Shown here piece after piece: positions 32,621 through 43,933 of a DNA stretch of 64,000 nt. The notes beneath the pieces were generated by a model. It was not told the origin of the DNA. It made no database searches and worked only from the letters and a program-made list of their open reading frames with translations. Numbering within the stretch: the stretch's first letter is position 1; every line of letters starts with the position of its first letter. Source of the stretch: Prorocentrum cordatum (Eukaryota; Sar; Dinophyceae; Prorocentrales; Prorocentraceae); NCBI GenBank assembly GCA_963575745.1, contig CAUYUJ010018735.1:1-64000 (forward strand). The letters run 5' to 3'. Position numbers and translations under genes: made by a program.

Positions 32621-33775
32621 CAACTGCTCCCTCGCTTTCTTCAACTTCGGGGCGGACGCTTCGGACCCTCAGAAGAGAGCCGACGAGTGGAACCAGATGA
32701 AGAAGTCCCCGACCAACATCGTGGCCGTCACCGAAGCCACCGACGCCCTCTACGACCACCTCGGGGCTGCAGCGGCGGCCGACGACACATCGGACCATGC
32801 CGTCCACGACAAACTGGCACATCGGGCAGGCATGCGTTGGTTGTGCATCTTTGGGGCCGAGCCGAGAGGTCCCCGCTCCTCGCCGTAGACGACGGGAGTG
32901 GCTCCGGGATGGAGCTCGCTTGGTGGGGGGGGGAGAAATTCCACGGAGTTCGCGACAGGCATCGGCGCTACAGCAGCGTCCTGATCTGCAAGGCGTGGCT
33001 TGACAGACCGGTCATTGGCCTCGGCGACGAGTCCAACCAACGTCCTGGTGATCCACGTGCGCAACTCGTTGGCACATTGGAAAAGCAGAGTAAACGCACC
33101 GAGTACTTCAAATGGTTCGCGGCCTTGCTCCAAACCTACGACGTCAAGGTTGCGGTGGGGGACTTCAACATGATGATGTTCGAGGCGCTGCGCGAATGCC
33201 GCATTCGCGGCGTCGCCATGGGCACGGCGGCCTGGTACACGTTCAAGCTGATCCTTGGTGGCGTGCCTGCAGCGGACAGCTGCGCGGCGTTCTTCGTGGA
33301 CTTCCCTGGCACTTACTCCCAGCTGCGCCCCTGGAGCGCCCTGCGCGAGATGTACGGCGGCATCCCGGAGAAGGCTTTCCCCGAAGGGTACGACAGCGTT
33401 AGGGCAAAAGGCGACAAAAGCTTCCCTGGTGGAGAGGCCCCTGGCTGGCCCTCAGACAGTTACACGCCGAGGGGCGCGGGCTGCAGTGGCGGCCAGGAAC
33501 AGAACCGCGTCAAGATTCAAGAATTTATCCAGCCATCGGGCGCACGCCTCGCCGAACTGAACCGTGGAGGCATCGTGCAGACGGAGCGGCGCACCAGGAC
33601 ACAGCAAGGCACTTGCCTAATTACCGTGCGGCAGAAGGCAATGGGCGTTGAGGTGTGGAAAGGCGCCGCTGGGGCCAACAGGCCAGGGTCGCACATGCCT
33701 TTTCGTTTCTGCGTGGAGGGGGCGGATGTGCGAACCCGCGCCGCACGGGGCGCGAGGTCGGCCAGCTACTAGGAG
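32601..33775 (+). pseudogene. endonuclease/exonuclease/phosphatase (EEP)-like domain
   Basis: EEP enzymes are Mg2+-dependent phosphodiesterases; LINE endonucleases belong to this fold. Visible are LAFFNFGADASDPQKRADEW (metal-binding Asn region), VAVTEATDALYDHL (catalytic Glu, about 32726), LVIHVRNSLAHW (about 33045), and VAVGDFNMMMF (D-x-N motif, about 33153). The tail runs through YSQLRPWSALREMYGGIPEK, PEGYDSVRAKGDKSFPGGEA to IQEFIQPSGARLAELNRGG. Frame changes at about 32875, 33030 and 33090 break it. Hairpins at 32765 and 33479 lie inside. It could be a LINE endonuclease or a multi-copy host family. Confidence 0.6.
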
Positions 33776-33779
33776 AAGC

Positions 33780-34300
33780 GCAGGTGGAGGGCCAACTCAC
33801 GGGGGGCGCAGAGCGGCAGCGGCGGCTTCAGGGACCCAGCCGAAACGGACAGCGAGGAAGCTCCCGCGGCAGCAGCTCCCGCAGCAGAAGCTCCACAAGC
33901 AACACCTCCACAAGCAGCAGCTCCCGCGGCAGCAGCTCCCGCGGCAGCCGCTCCCGCAGTAACAGCCCCAGCAGCAGCCCCCAGGGGCAGCAACGCTACC
34001 GCCGCCGCCATTGCGCAGAGAAGCCCCCGCACCAGGGCCACGTCTGGGCGCCGCGCCGTTGGCCCCCCACGGAGCAGCTCCCGCGCGCGCAGTTTCAAAC
34101 GAGGCACCGGCAACAACCCCAGGAGCAGCACCACCAGAGAGGCAGCTCTCCAAAGAGCAGCCCCCGCAGCACCAGCTCCAGAAGCAGCCCGAACAGGAGC
34201 AGCAGCAGCGCCGCCGCGGGATCCACCTCTAGCTGCAGCCCAGCGCGCAACCAGCAGCGCCCTCAGGTCAGTTCCACCACGGTTTCGCTCCAGGCGGAGG
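33780..34300 (+). other. Ala/Gln-rich low-complexity coding-like stretch
   Basis: GCAGCTCC-type repeats translate as AAPAAAAPAV in one frame and as Ser- or Gln-rich in the others. It links the EEP-like region to the coiled-coil region and may be an unstructured linker; the frame cannot be decided. Confidence 0.35.
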
Positions 34301-34309
34301 TCGCCCCCC

Positions 34310-34928
34310 AGCGCGGGCCTCCGCGGCGGACTTCCAGACGCATCTGCTGGCGTTATCGAATGCCGCTGCCCGAGGTGCGAAAGCGCGGACCTTGGCCGCA
34401 GTGGCGGCCTCGCCGGCGAATGCCGATGGGTCATTGAGGGTGCGCGCCGACCTTGAGGCGACGCCCCCGCCCTGGCAGGGGGGGCAGCGGCCGCCGCCAG
34501 GCAACTCCTGGCAGCCCGCAGCCCGGCAGCTCTGGTGCGACTGGCCGCCTGCGGGGGGCCCTCCACTGCCGCAGATGGCCCGGGGGCAGGGGGCGCAGCC
34601 CACGAGGGGAATGCTCGGACCTGTCGGCTGCGCGGCGCGAGCGCCGACGCAGGCCGCAGTGGCGGCCCCCAACCAGATGCCCGACATCGCTGCGATCTTT
34701 GCGCGCGTGGAATGCCGCATGGAAAGCCTGGAACCCCGCATGGGAAGAATGGAGGAGAAGCACGAACAGCGCGCGCAGGAGGTCAAGGAAGAAGCCGCGG
34801 CGGAAACCAACGCCCTGAGGGCGGAAGCAAAGGGCCTGAGGGAGGCACTCGCGCGTTCGCGGGAGGCAAATTGGCGCGCGGGCGACTGGGCCAGCGGCTG
34901 GGTCTGGCGCGGCGGCCGCGACCAGTGA
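34310..34928 (+). pseudogene. coiled-coil ORF segment, retroelement-like
   Basis: The frame reads ASAADFQTHLLALSNAAARG, AKARTLAAVAASPANADGSL, then PNQMPDIAAIFARVECRMES and LEPRMGRMEEKHEQRAQEVK with KEEAAAETNALRAEAKGLRE, a long charged coiled coil ending at a TGA at 34926. Hairpins at 34394 and 34652 encode AAVAA in this frame; one at 34943 follows the stop. Coiled coils of this kind occur in LINE ORF1 proteins (family knowledge) but no RNA-binding domain is seen, so the assignment is open. Confidence 0.45.
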
Positions 34929-35039
34929 AGGACGGCTGGGGAGGCTGCAGTGGCGGCGTACTTCCTGGTTGGCGCGGTGCTGCAGTGACGCGCCTCATTA
35001 CTTACTGCGTCCGCGTGCGCGGTGAGGAAAACGGCCCTC

Positions 35040-35260
35040 CTCTGTTGTCCCTCGATCCTCCTCCTCCTCCTCCTCCTCCTCCGCCTCTCCCTCCCTCCCT
35101 CCCTCCTCCCTCCCCCTCCTCTCCCTCCTTCCGCCTCTCCACCTCGTCCTCCATCCCTCTCATCCCGCTTTGATTCGTATGTGCGTTTTATGTATTCGTT
35201 TGTTTCTTTATGTTGTGTTCCTCTCTCTCTCTCTCTTGCTCTCTTCCCCATTTCCTTAAT

Positions 35261-35291
<31 letters not shown>

Positions 35292-35344
35292 TTCTCTCGT
35301 TATCTCTTTGTCTCTCTTTTTTTTGTTGTTGTGTGTGTGTGTGT

Positions 35345-35382
<38 letters not shown>

Positions 35383-35433
35383 TTTCTCTCTCCCTCTCTC
35401 TCTCTCCCTCTCTCTCCATCCCTCTCTCTTTCT

Positions 35434-35485
<52 letters not shown>

Positions 35486-35572
35486 TTTTTTTTTTTTTTT
35501 TTTTTTTTGTCATTTTCTCTCTCTCTCTCTCTCTCTTTCTCCCTTTCCGTTGTTGTTTTCTCTCTCTCTTTC

Positions 35573-35603
<31 letters not shown>

Positions 35604-35640
35604 CCCTCTCTCTCTCTCTCTCTTTCTCCGTTTCGCCGTC
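35040..35640. repeat. polypyrimidine tract with ~70-base poly-T
   Basis: TCC and CT repeats, (TG)n and (TA)n, then a long T-run at about 35439-35510 broken by single Gs. Similar in layout to 27650-28168. Confidence 0.9.
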
Positions 35641-35659
35641 TTTCTCGCGAAAACTTTGA

Positions 35660-35810
35660 TGCTGCGACCCCCCTTAGAGGGGTTTGCAGAACACCCGCAA
35701 CACCTTTGAGATGTGTTGCAGGATTTTCTGCAACGCCTCTTAATGGAGTGGCAGGGGAAAATGAAAATTCAAATTTCATTATTTTTATTCGGGCTTTTGG
35801 GTTATCACAA
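35660..35810 (+). repeat. dispersed repeat, inverted partner of 27225-27325
   Basis: GCTGCGACCCCCCTTAGAGG ... TTCTGCAACGCCTCTTAATG ... GGGCTTTTGGGTTATCAC. Internal short inverted repeats around TGCAACA/TGTTGCA suggest a small mobile element. No gene is recognised from 35810 to 36150 (a CCTCG pentanucleotide run at 35948-35972). Confidence 0.5.
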
Positions 35811-36153
35811 ATTGCTGACGATGCGCCGTCGCCTGGCGCCTGGCTTACGGACTTTTCACACTCATGAGTCACGGGGATCCAAAGTGAATCCTGGGCTACG
35901 GCCCAACCGCCGTGCTCTCGTAGGGCCGTCCGTCGGGACGTATGTCGGCGCCTCGCCTCGCCTCGCCTCGCCAACTGTTGCTACTCAGGCTCGTTATTAA
36001 CTGTTGCTGCCTTCTCCTCGCTGGTCTTGGCCTGGGGGGCCGCGCCGCGCGTGCAACTACAAGTGGCTTCAGTTGCTCCCGTGCGGGGGTGGAGAGAAGG
36101 GGAAGGGGCGAAGAGGAGAGGAGGAAAACGACGAGGATACGGAGAGCATGATT

Positions 36154-36318
36154 CAGGAGGGGGAACGCACTCAGACAACATTACTCGTCGACTCCCAGGA
36201 ATATACCGGACAATATCAGAAGTGGGGGGGGGACGACGAGCGCCCATAACATATGTGAACACATGTGGGGAATCTTGGGATTTGTGTCTATGTATTTTTG
36301 TGTCCCAGGGCCCTTTTA
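36154..36318 (+). mobile_element. TIR family 2, copy 1 (CAGGAGG...CCCAGGGCCC)
   Basis: Diverged copy: CAGGAGGGGGAACGCACTCAG, ACTCGTCGACTCCCAGGAAT, a G-run, and TTTTTGTGTCCCAGGGCCC at the end, aligning throughout with the copies at 47308, 55840 and 57078. Between 36320 and 36915 nothing is recognised. Confidence 0.6.
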
Positions 36319-36916
36319 CTAATACGTGAGGACGGGGAGGGGATACCGATGAGCAGTATAAGAGGTCGAGGAGGACGGGATGGGGAAGATCAGGACGAGG
36401 AGGAATGTTCGACAGGATGGGGGTGATGGAGGCGGAGCGCGATCAGGTTGAATAGGAAGAAGCATAATTGCGGATTGGTTCAGCTGGTGACGCCACACCG
36501 TGCAGCTTCTTGCCCGTAGCAGGCAGCCTGAGCTGCCGACTTGGGTCGGCCAGAAGGGAAAAGGTGGCACACGACTAGGAGTCTTTCCCAGCGCCCAGAG
36601 TCCAGCGGCACGCCGCCTGTGAGGTGTTTCTTCTTCAGAACGCATGGCCACAGGGAGGGGGATGAGGACGGTGTCGTCTCTTTCGAAGACGGACCCCCAG
36701 GAAAACCCCTTTTATGGGCAGTTGTTTCTCCATCCTGGACCGTTTTCCGACGGCCTCGGCTCCGCCAGTTGCCTTTGAAGGCCGAAATTGAAGAACAACC
36801 GCTGGGACGGAGAAAACCAACAAGTCGGACATGATCTGATCCGAGACCCAGATTAATGCAGATCCCTGGGTTTCCAGGATGCAGCAGATTTGAACATGGG
36901 TGGGCCCTAGAAAGTC

Positions 36917-37505
36917 AACTATGTTTACGTCCGCCTTCGCCCCGAGGTCCCGGAAGACGGGCTCCTGGGGCAAGCTGACGCGTACAGCTCTCAGCCTCGC
37001 ACCCGATTTTTTCGCTTCGTCTCGCCCGCCCAAGGAGAAGCTCCCCGCGTGGAAGCAGAAGTCCCTAGCATTCCGCCAGGCCAGGCGCGCGACTTCGCCC
37101 CCCCTCTCAGCAAGGGCAGCGCCCTGATGAAGGCGAAGAGACCGAGGATGACGACGACGACGACGACGACGAAGGAAACGAATCAGGGCGTCGTCCGGAA
37201 TAACTGCTTGCGGGTTTGCGCCTTCTGGGTGGGTATTGTGATGTTCCAACCTACATCGTCCTTGACCACCTGGAAGAATATCGAGCACCAAGGGAATACC
37301 GAAACTGGAGGGTTTTCCAGGGACGGGCCCTTGGGGCCGATACTCGTTCGACACCTTGCCAGCGTGTCGGTCATACCGTGCCCGTCTCGATACCTCTCTG
37401 CGTGCTCGAAATCCTTGGTGGGAAGTGGCCGTGGAGCACGACGGGAACAACCTGAAGGTGGGTACCAGGATCTCCCGGATGGCGCGTCTTCCCCCAGATT
37501 TGTAG
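36917..37505 (+). pseudogene. unrecognised protein-coding gene piece with frameshifts
   Basis: Four consecutive segments read as ordinary protein but in changing frames: NYVYVRLRPEVPEDGLLGQA and YSSQPRTRFFRFVSPAQGEA (36917-37110), the acidic DEGEETEDDDDDDDDEGNES (about 37127-37185), DVPTYIVLDHLEEYRAPREY with RNWRVFQGRAL (37240-37330), and RYSFDTLPACRSYRARLDTS with NPWWEVAVEHDGNNLKVGTR, ISRMARLPPDL (37339-37503). I do not recognise the family. Frame changes could be small introns, errors or decay. A longer minus-strand frame over the same DNA is its shadow. Confidence 0.5.
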
Positions 37506-37548
37506 GTTCAGCTTCTGCCGAATACTGTTGTTCTTCGGGGCGATAATG

Positions 37549-37687
37549 GGTACGGAAATAATGGGTACGATGCCCAACAGCAGTTCCTGCTCATTTTGAC
37601 AGGACTCGCTGTCGGCGTCGCCGCAGACGTTGTTGATTTTGGGCAGCGTTTGTTGTTGGGCATTGTACCCATTTTGTCCGTACCCAC
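37549..37687. repeat. 36-bp inverted repeats, small TIR element
   Basis: GGGTACGG..AATGGGTACGAT-GCCCAACA at 37549-37584 is mirrored at 37652-37687. Outside them ATTTGTAGGTTCAGC (37498) and ATCTGTAGTCAGC (37701) look like flanking direct repeats, so a ~190-bp element may have entered the preceding gene. Confidence 0.5.
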
Positions 37688-37890
37688 TTTGGGCGTCCAA
37701 ATCTGTAGTCAGCGCTCTCCTGGCGCAGGGAGCCCCCTTTCGATGGCATCGGCCACGGGTTGTGCTGTCGGGCCGCGCAGCGGGAGGGTGCCGATTCCAA
37801 GGCCCAGTTCGTGCGCGGCTGCCCAGCGGGGACGACCACCGCAAACCATCACGGCGGCGACGACGGCGCCGACGGCACCGAGGGTTGACC

Positions 37891-38094
37891 AGCGGCGCGC
37901 ATGGGGGGGAAGTGAGAAGGAGAAGGTCTACGGCGGCTGGACTTCTCAGAAGCCCTCGCGCCTCCTGAGAGGTTTTATTGTCTCCAGGGAAAGCTTTGAA
38001 AACTTCTCTGAAGGCCGGGGGGCTTCCGAGCCTTCTGAGAAGGCGGCCTTCTCCTTCTCAATTTCCCCTTCTCGCTCGCCGCCAAGTGGAGCGT
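37891..38094 (+). mobile_element. TIR family 3, copy 2
   Basis: GGGGGGAAGTGAGAAGGAGAAGG at the left and CCTTCTCCTTCTC...CTTCTCGCTCGCCGCC at the right are inverted repeats of about 35 bp. Interior CTGGACTTCTCAGAAGCCCT and CTTCCGAGCCTTCTGAGAAG match the other two copies. Downstream to 38815 no gene is recognised apart from GCGCGAA-rich inverted repeats at 38615-38705. Confidence 0.7.
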
Positions 38095-38814
38095 CAGAGG
38101 TTCTGGCTTCGCGCTCTGGTCCTCCTCGATTCCTAGAGAGCGCCCTCGTCGCCGCGGCTGTAATTCTTCGTCTTGGGAGTCGTCAGAGTGCATCTCAGGG
38201 AGGGTCTGGGATTCTTCGTCGTCGTGCCGTCGTCATTGTCGTCCTCCTCATCCACATCCTATCGGTCCCCTTGAATGGTTCTCGAACGCCGGATCCGTTT
38301 TTTTGTTTTCCGTGAGGGCCCTAGGGGTGCGTTTATAGAGGCTGTGGAATTTCATCGGATCAGTGGTGCTGCTCTTGCTCTGCTCTGCTCGTCTACATCC
38401 TGCTTCCTACATGCTGCCGCTAGTACCCCCCCGCCCTTTACCATCCTTTGCGTTCGTCGTCATCCCGTTTATCGGCGCACTTCCTTGCCCCTTTTCTCGC
38501 CCTCCTCGCCGTCTCGTCGTCCCTTGCTCTCCTGATCCCCTGCCCCTTATGATTCGCATTTCCTCATCGCCATCTTTTCTCTGTCTACCTGAACAAGGAC
38601 GCCCTCGAGTGCGCGAAGTTATTCGCGCGTCGCGGTACGGCTCTTATTCCTCGGGGGGCGGCGCGAGAGCGGGAAGTTATTCGCGCTTCGCGCAGCGCGA
38701 ATCGCGAGCCTAGGAGTTCGGGTGCGAAGAGTAGTCTGCATTGGGGTGGGTCGTAATCCAGACCTCGTTTCGTCCGCGCGGTAGAGAGGAGAAAGAGGAG
38801 GATGAGGAGGAGGC

Positions 38815-39870
38815 TTCCTGGGACCTTCGTGGGGCTTTGTGGGGGTCTTCTGGGAGCTTCCTGGTAGTTGTTTGAGGGCCTCGTCTCCTCCTCATGGAGC
38901 TCCTTGGGGGCCTCTCGGGGCCTTTGTGGCCGCCTTAGGGGCTCCAGGCCCGTCTGACGCCTATGGAGGCCGCCCTTGGGGCCTTCCTGGGCAGCGTTAG
39001 TGCCCTCTTGGATCGGTTCACGGCCGTGTTGGTGCTCTCTTGTGGGCCCCTTGGGCGAGCTTTGGGTCCTCTTGGGCCGACGTGGGGCCCTCTTGGGGGT
39101 CTCTTGGGCTGGCGAGGAGCTATCTTGGAGGCCTCTTGTGGAGGCTGGGGCCGTCTTGGGCGGTCGGAAGCATGAACAGGCGAGGCAACTCGACATCGTT
39201 CAACCATCCGGGGAAACCCATGGCTTGGGCCTCGGGCCCTCCAGGGTGGCCTATCGGAGACCTCTTGGGCCGTCTTGGGAGCTTCCTGATCTGTCTTGAG
39301 GCTCTCTTGAGAGGCTCTTGAACCGCCTTGGGCCGTCTTGGGCCATCTCGGCGTAAGTCGTCCAGGAGGCCATGAGGATCCCAAGAAGGCCTCAAGACAG
39401 GTCGAGAGGCCCTCCAGGCGGCCCAAGAGGTCTCCAAGATGCCCTCCAGGAGAGCCTGAGGAGGCCAGATCGCCTTCAGATGTTTGAAGGACGTTGAGGT
39501 TCTGGCTTGCTTGGGTTTATGACCGCCCAAGACAGCCCACGAAGCCTCTCTGGGCCGTCTTGTTGCTCTCTTGGAGCGCTTCAAGACCGTCTTGGGGCCC
39601 TCTTTGGAAGCCCCTTGGGTGATCTTTGGGTCCTCTTGGGCCGACTTGGGGCCCTCTTGGGGGCCTCTTGGTCTGTCTTGGAGCTATCTTGGAAGCCTCC
39701 TGGAAGCTTTTGGGCCGTCTTGGCGTGGTCGGACACCCGAACAGGCGAGAACCTCCAGATCCTTCAACCCGAGGAACTTCGAGGGTTTTGCAGGCCTCTT
39801 GGAGCTCTCTCAGGCCGTCTTGGGGGCCTCTTGGGCTGTCTTGAGGCCCTCTTGGGTGCATGATTCAGGT
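38815..39870 (-). repeat. CCAAGA satellite-like block, reverse orientation
   Basis: TCTTGGG-phased repeat (CTCTTGGGCCGTCTTGGG) over about 1 kb. AT-richer punctuations with CGGTCGGAAGCATGAACAGGCG and GACACCCGAACAGGCGAGAA at about 39160 and 39730 correspond to the start of the core in the 9.6-11.3 kb array. Confidence 0.8.
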
Positions 39871-39959
39871 TTGGGTGCACATGGCTCTTCGTGCCATTTT
39901 TGTCAGTGATGCCTCCCCTGAGGGGCAGAAGAGGGTTGGGAGAGGAAACGTGCTAACCA

Positions 39960-40600
39960 CTCGCGCCCTGAAGGGCGAGTGGGATTGGGGTCGCGCAGGC
40001 ACTATGATCTGCAGGCGGCCGGTGTGATGATCTTGCATGGGCCTTCACAGCGGGAGGTCTATGGGGAGGATGCGGTCGTGGTGAACTGTTGGGGCGCCTT
40101 TGTGGGCGTTTTACGATTCTCCTCCAGCCCACCCTCCAACGATGCCCAGACGAGTTGCACCGGTTAGGGAAGTGCAGGAGCACGCAGCGGAGCAGAGGTA
40201 GGCCTTGCTCTGCACACTGGGCTCGACCAAAAGGCCCAGAACGCCTGGCCCCTGCCCCTCTGTCGCCGTCGCGTCGCCTTTGCCTCCGTCCTCGCCGCCG
40301 TCGCCGTCGTCGTTCTCGTAGCCAGCCCCCCGGTGTCCGTCGGCGCCTTTCCTGACCGTCGGCGCCGCCGCCGTCGCCGTCGCCATTGCCAGACGTCGCA
40401 GTCGTTCATGTCCGTTCCCCGTCCTTCCTGGTCGCTCCTCGTCGTTCCTCGCCGTTCCTCGCCAGCGCTCGTGCCGTCATCGTCCGCGCGCGGCGCGCGC
40501 GCGCGCTGTCGCGCGCGAGGCCGTCCTGGCCGGCAAGGCCGCGGGCGGCGACGCTGCGGCGGCCAAGGAGGCGCCCCCGGCCGCTGACAGGTTTGCTCGG
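39960..40600. other. no confident gene; GC-rich repeats
   Basis: A short frame at about 40010-40130 (AAGVMILHGPSQREVYGEDA, VVVNCWGAFVGVLRF) reads like protein but has no recognised family. The rest is CGTCGC-type low complexity. Confidence 0.3.
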
Positions 40601-40649
40601 CGGTCGTTCTCGTCGTCGTCGTCGACGCTGTCGTGTTCGCGTCCTTCTA

Positions 40650-40692
<43 letters not shown>

Positions 40693-40760
40693 TCGCGGTG
40701 GTGGTGGTGGTGGTCGTCGTCGTTGTCGTCGTCGTCGTCGTTGTCGTCCTTCCTGCCCCG
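40600..40760. repeat. (GTC)n microsatellite
   Basis: CGTCGTCGT runs with a (GGT)n insert. Confidence 0.95.
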
Positions 40761-41909
40761 AAGAGCACAAGGCGGCACAAACGTAAGCTCGCGGAGCCCC
40801 GCGCGGATCTGTTGGATCTGCGCTGGAGCCCCCCGCCTCTCGCCTCCGGCGCCGCCCCTGGCGCGCTCCACGCACCATGGAGGGGGTTCAGCTCCGATCC
40901 AAGAGATCCGTGCGGAGTCCGAAAACCTTTGTTTATGAAGTTTTGGTTTCGTTTAGGTTCGTCGCCAGAAGGAGGGGGGGAGGAATCGGAGCACAGTCTG
41001 AGGAGGAGCATGATCTTACTTACGTTGGCAGGGTCCAGGAGTTGTCCACAAGCTTGAAGCATGTCTGTGTCGACCCCCGAATGACAACCGGGCCACCAAG
41101 CATCGGGTGACCAGAGTGAAGCGGGTGCGCACCGTCGACTTGTTCGACGACGAGCTTCGGTGGCGTGTCGCGCAGATTTGGTCGAAGAACACAAGCGGTC
41201 GGCTTCAAGCTTTGAGAATTGTGAGTGCTCGCCGCTCTTCGTTACAGTGCTACCCCAGGTGCAATGCGACCCACCGTACCCCTGCCGGTGGTCAATCCAT
41301 GTGTAGTATTCGCTTCCTTGCTCCAGTGCCTTGCCAGCGGAGGCGTGCAGGCGTGGAGGGCGAGAGTAAAGTTACAGGGCCGTGTAGGCGAGGAATTCTG
41401 GCTTAGCACAGAAAAGACAAAATTGTACTCTTGTTGCCATCCTCTCGGTAGCGTCACTCGAGCATTTACGTCACCATCGACATCGTCCCATCTTTAATCA
41501 CCCTCGTCATCGCCATCGTTTTTGTCTTCGCCATCGTTTCCATCGTCTTATCCATGTCGCGTCCTTCAGGATGGATCGGTCTGCCGGAGTTGGGTCCACG
41601 TGCCCGCGCGCCTCTTGACAGCATGGCAGTTTTAGTGTTTTACATAATTTGCGGGCGTGAGGGCGGGATTCTTTTGCGTGGGCATCGGAGTTGTAGACTT
41701 CCAGGCGTACTATATCAATTGTGCCACGAACTATGTTGCGCCATGAACCTTTGTCGGTTGCAAAGCATTGCAGATTGCACTACGCATCTTGCACATCGAT
41801 CGCGCAACAACCCACTGCTCTGGCACCGCAATGGCATATACCATATTCCCCACCCGACAGGTTCGGGTTGTTAGATGGGCATATAATAACTCCCGCATGC
41901 CCATCTTGC
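40760..41909. other. no confident gene; weak exon candidates
   Basis: The segment 41104-41220 reads VTRVKRVRTVDLFDDELRWR then VAQIWSKNTSGRLQALRI, which looks like real protein and is followed by GTGAGTGC (donor-like) at 41221. No family is recognised. The rest is non-repetitive without a clear ORF. Confidence 0.3.
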
Positions 41910-42140
41910 ATACCGTGGTCGCCAGACCTCACAGGATCCTCAGTGTCCCCGAATTCCCCGCCTCGCGTCCTCAACGAATGACGACACCATGCCGCGGTCG
42001 CCAGACCCCACAAGACCCCTAGTGCCCCTGAGTATCTCGCCTCGCGTCCTCGACAAATGATGACACCATGCCGCGGTCGCCAGACCCCTCAGGATTCCGA
42101 GCGTCCCTGGGCGTCACGCCTTGCGTTCTCGACGAATGAC
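41909..42140. repeat. 79-bp tandem repeat, three copies
   Basis: CATACCGTGGTCGCCAGACC (41909), CATGCCGCGGTCGCCAGACC (41988) and again at 42067, spaced 79 bp, each with a CCTCGCGTCCTC-type end. Confidence 0.9.
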
Positions 42141-43930
42141 ATACCCTGCGTACCAAGCAGCCCCGAGGGGGAGGCGTCAAGGCGCCACGCTGTCCAGGCG
42201 TCACGACGCATGAGCAAATTAGGCATGCAGAATCGACAGCAGGCCCGCACAACGCAGCACGGATCGTGTGTGCTGATATGCACGCATCGCTATGTTAGGC
42301 CAAGCGGCATCATGGCAGAGCTGGGCAGGTCGTGCTGTACCGTATCAGTACGCACCTTGCCGAACGACCCACCCTGGCAACACGGTTGCCGCCGCAAACA
42401 TTGTATAAACCATTGCATCATACGTCGTCACACAATGCAGCATGCTATAGCAGAGCGCCGTATAGCGCGCCATGATCGGCGGGATCGTAGCGGCGCAAAC
42501 GGATTACACAATTTTTGCTGCTACGACAACGGATATGTTCCATTACAAACAAGGGCATTCCGTAGTTTACCACGGGCACATGGACATAACAGACGTCTCA
42601 TGATCTAGTGAACAACGTATGACATAACACACCGTGGCTCATCATGCTGTCCCATGTTTCATGACAACATGGCATGGCTGAGCCCAGCGTGACATAACCC
42701 TGTATACTGGCCATATCATCCCGTATCACACATGGCATTGTGATGTAACGTGGCAGCGCAGTTAATACCAGCCATGAGTTTCACACTACATACCGCGCTT
42801 GTTCGATTACTGTTGACAGTGGCTACACTAGATCATCAGGCGGTACACTATCAGTACATAGGAGCACAACACCATAACATAGCATAGCCAAGCATACTGC
42901 AGCAGCTAAGAATCGCACATCCTACCGCACGACTGAACACATATCAGTACACGCATTACGTCGTACTATTCGAACGTATCAGTAAGCTACACGACAGCAC
43001 CATACCATAGCAAATAATATCAGCAACAACCTGCACACCATCAGCACAGTGCACATGGAGTGTACAACTACATCCTGACAATGCGAAGAAGTGTGCGAAA
43101 CGTGGCACACCTCAAAAGCTGACATCAGGTAACATGTCCAAATTTTCATGCAATGCCAGAGTGCATCAGAAGATTATGCTTCTAATGTGCCAGGAGAGGG
43201 TACATCCGAACACAGAGCGAACATACGATAATATCAACAACCAATACACTGTTCTACATTGTAGCCTGATATTGCTCAGTAGAATACCATGGAGGAGGTT
43301 GGCACGTAACACAACACATCACAACATTGTGTAATATATCACAGTAGAACAGATCATACCCCAATTTGACGTGTTATATCATACTCAAATACTCCCGACG
43401 TGAACATTTCTGGATATATCAGAAACAGAAGCGAGTGATGAACAGCGTCTTGCCACACGCGACGTGCGCACAGAGGTCAGGCTGGCCACAGGAACAGAGA
43501 GGCGCAGCAACGACCGAATGGATGACGCATCGAACGTTACATAGTGACTGTGTAACGTTATCCCGCCGAGAACAAATCCGAATCTAATAGAGGATCATCG
43601 AATCGAGCATCAGTGAATCGAACATTGTCTAAACGTGCCAGATACAGCAGCCACCGACTAATGGCGCCCAATCGAACGCAACGTGCGAGCCGTCGTAAGG
43701 TTGGCCACAATACGGAACCAAGCATGAATCTATCGAATCAGAACCCAATTCAGTGTGATATGTAGTTATGCAGTAGAAACGACAAACGCCGATGGTTTCG
43801 TAGAGGATCGCTCAAAGCAAACTAATTCGTTGATCCTCCTCCATGTTGTTCATCCTCTTCCACATTATCTCCCCTGCCTCTCCCCCTCTCCCCTGCCTTC
43901 TTTCCCCTCCGTTCCCCTCCTCCGTGGCCC
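42140..43930. other. AT-richer unique DNA without recognised gene
   Basis: This 1.8-kb stretch has visibly lower GC and almost no simple repeats, with frequent CATAACA and CATAGCA words. Stops are frequent in all frames. It differs from everything else in the window and may be of separate origin. Confidence 0.5.
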
Positions 43931-43933
43931 ACC

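Larger units (their letters stand above)
28368..34958 (+). repeat. family B: 16-nt hairpin GGCCGC-AGTG-GCGGCC, 12 copies
   Basis: Starts: 28368, 28388, 28425, 28652, 32178, 32298, 32594, 32765, 33479, 34394, 34652, 34943. Each forms a 6-bp stem with a 4-nt loop (AGTG, ACTG, AATG or AGCG). The 32594 copy is TGCCGC-AGTG-GCGGCA, with both arms changed together, and several have GGCTGC with a G-U pair. Most readable frames give A-A-V-A-A. None were recognised in the copia region. Confidence 0.75.

Noticed and set aside
31284-32822. 512-residue minus-strand ORF
   Set aside because: Antisense to the RNase H, microsatellite and Ala-rich coding regions; His- and Leu-repeat composition in the middle.
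33769-34566. 265-residue minus-strand Ala-rich ORF
   Set aside because: Shadow of the GCAGCTCC-type repeat; the plus strand carries the coiled coil and the shared hairpin phase.
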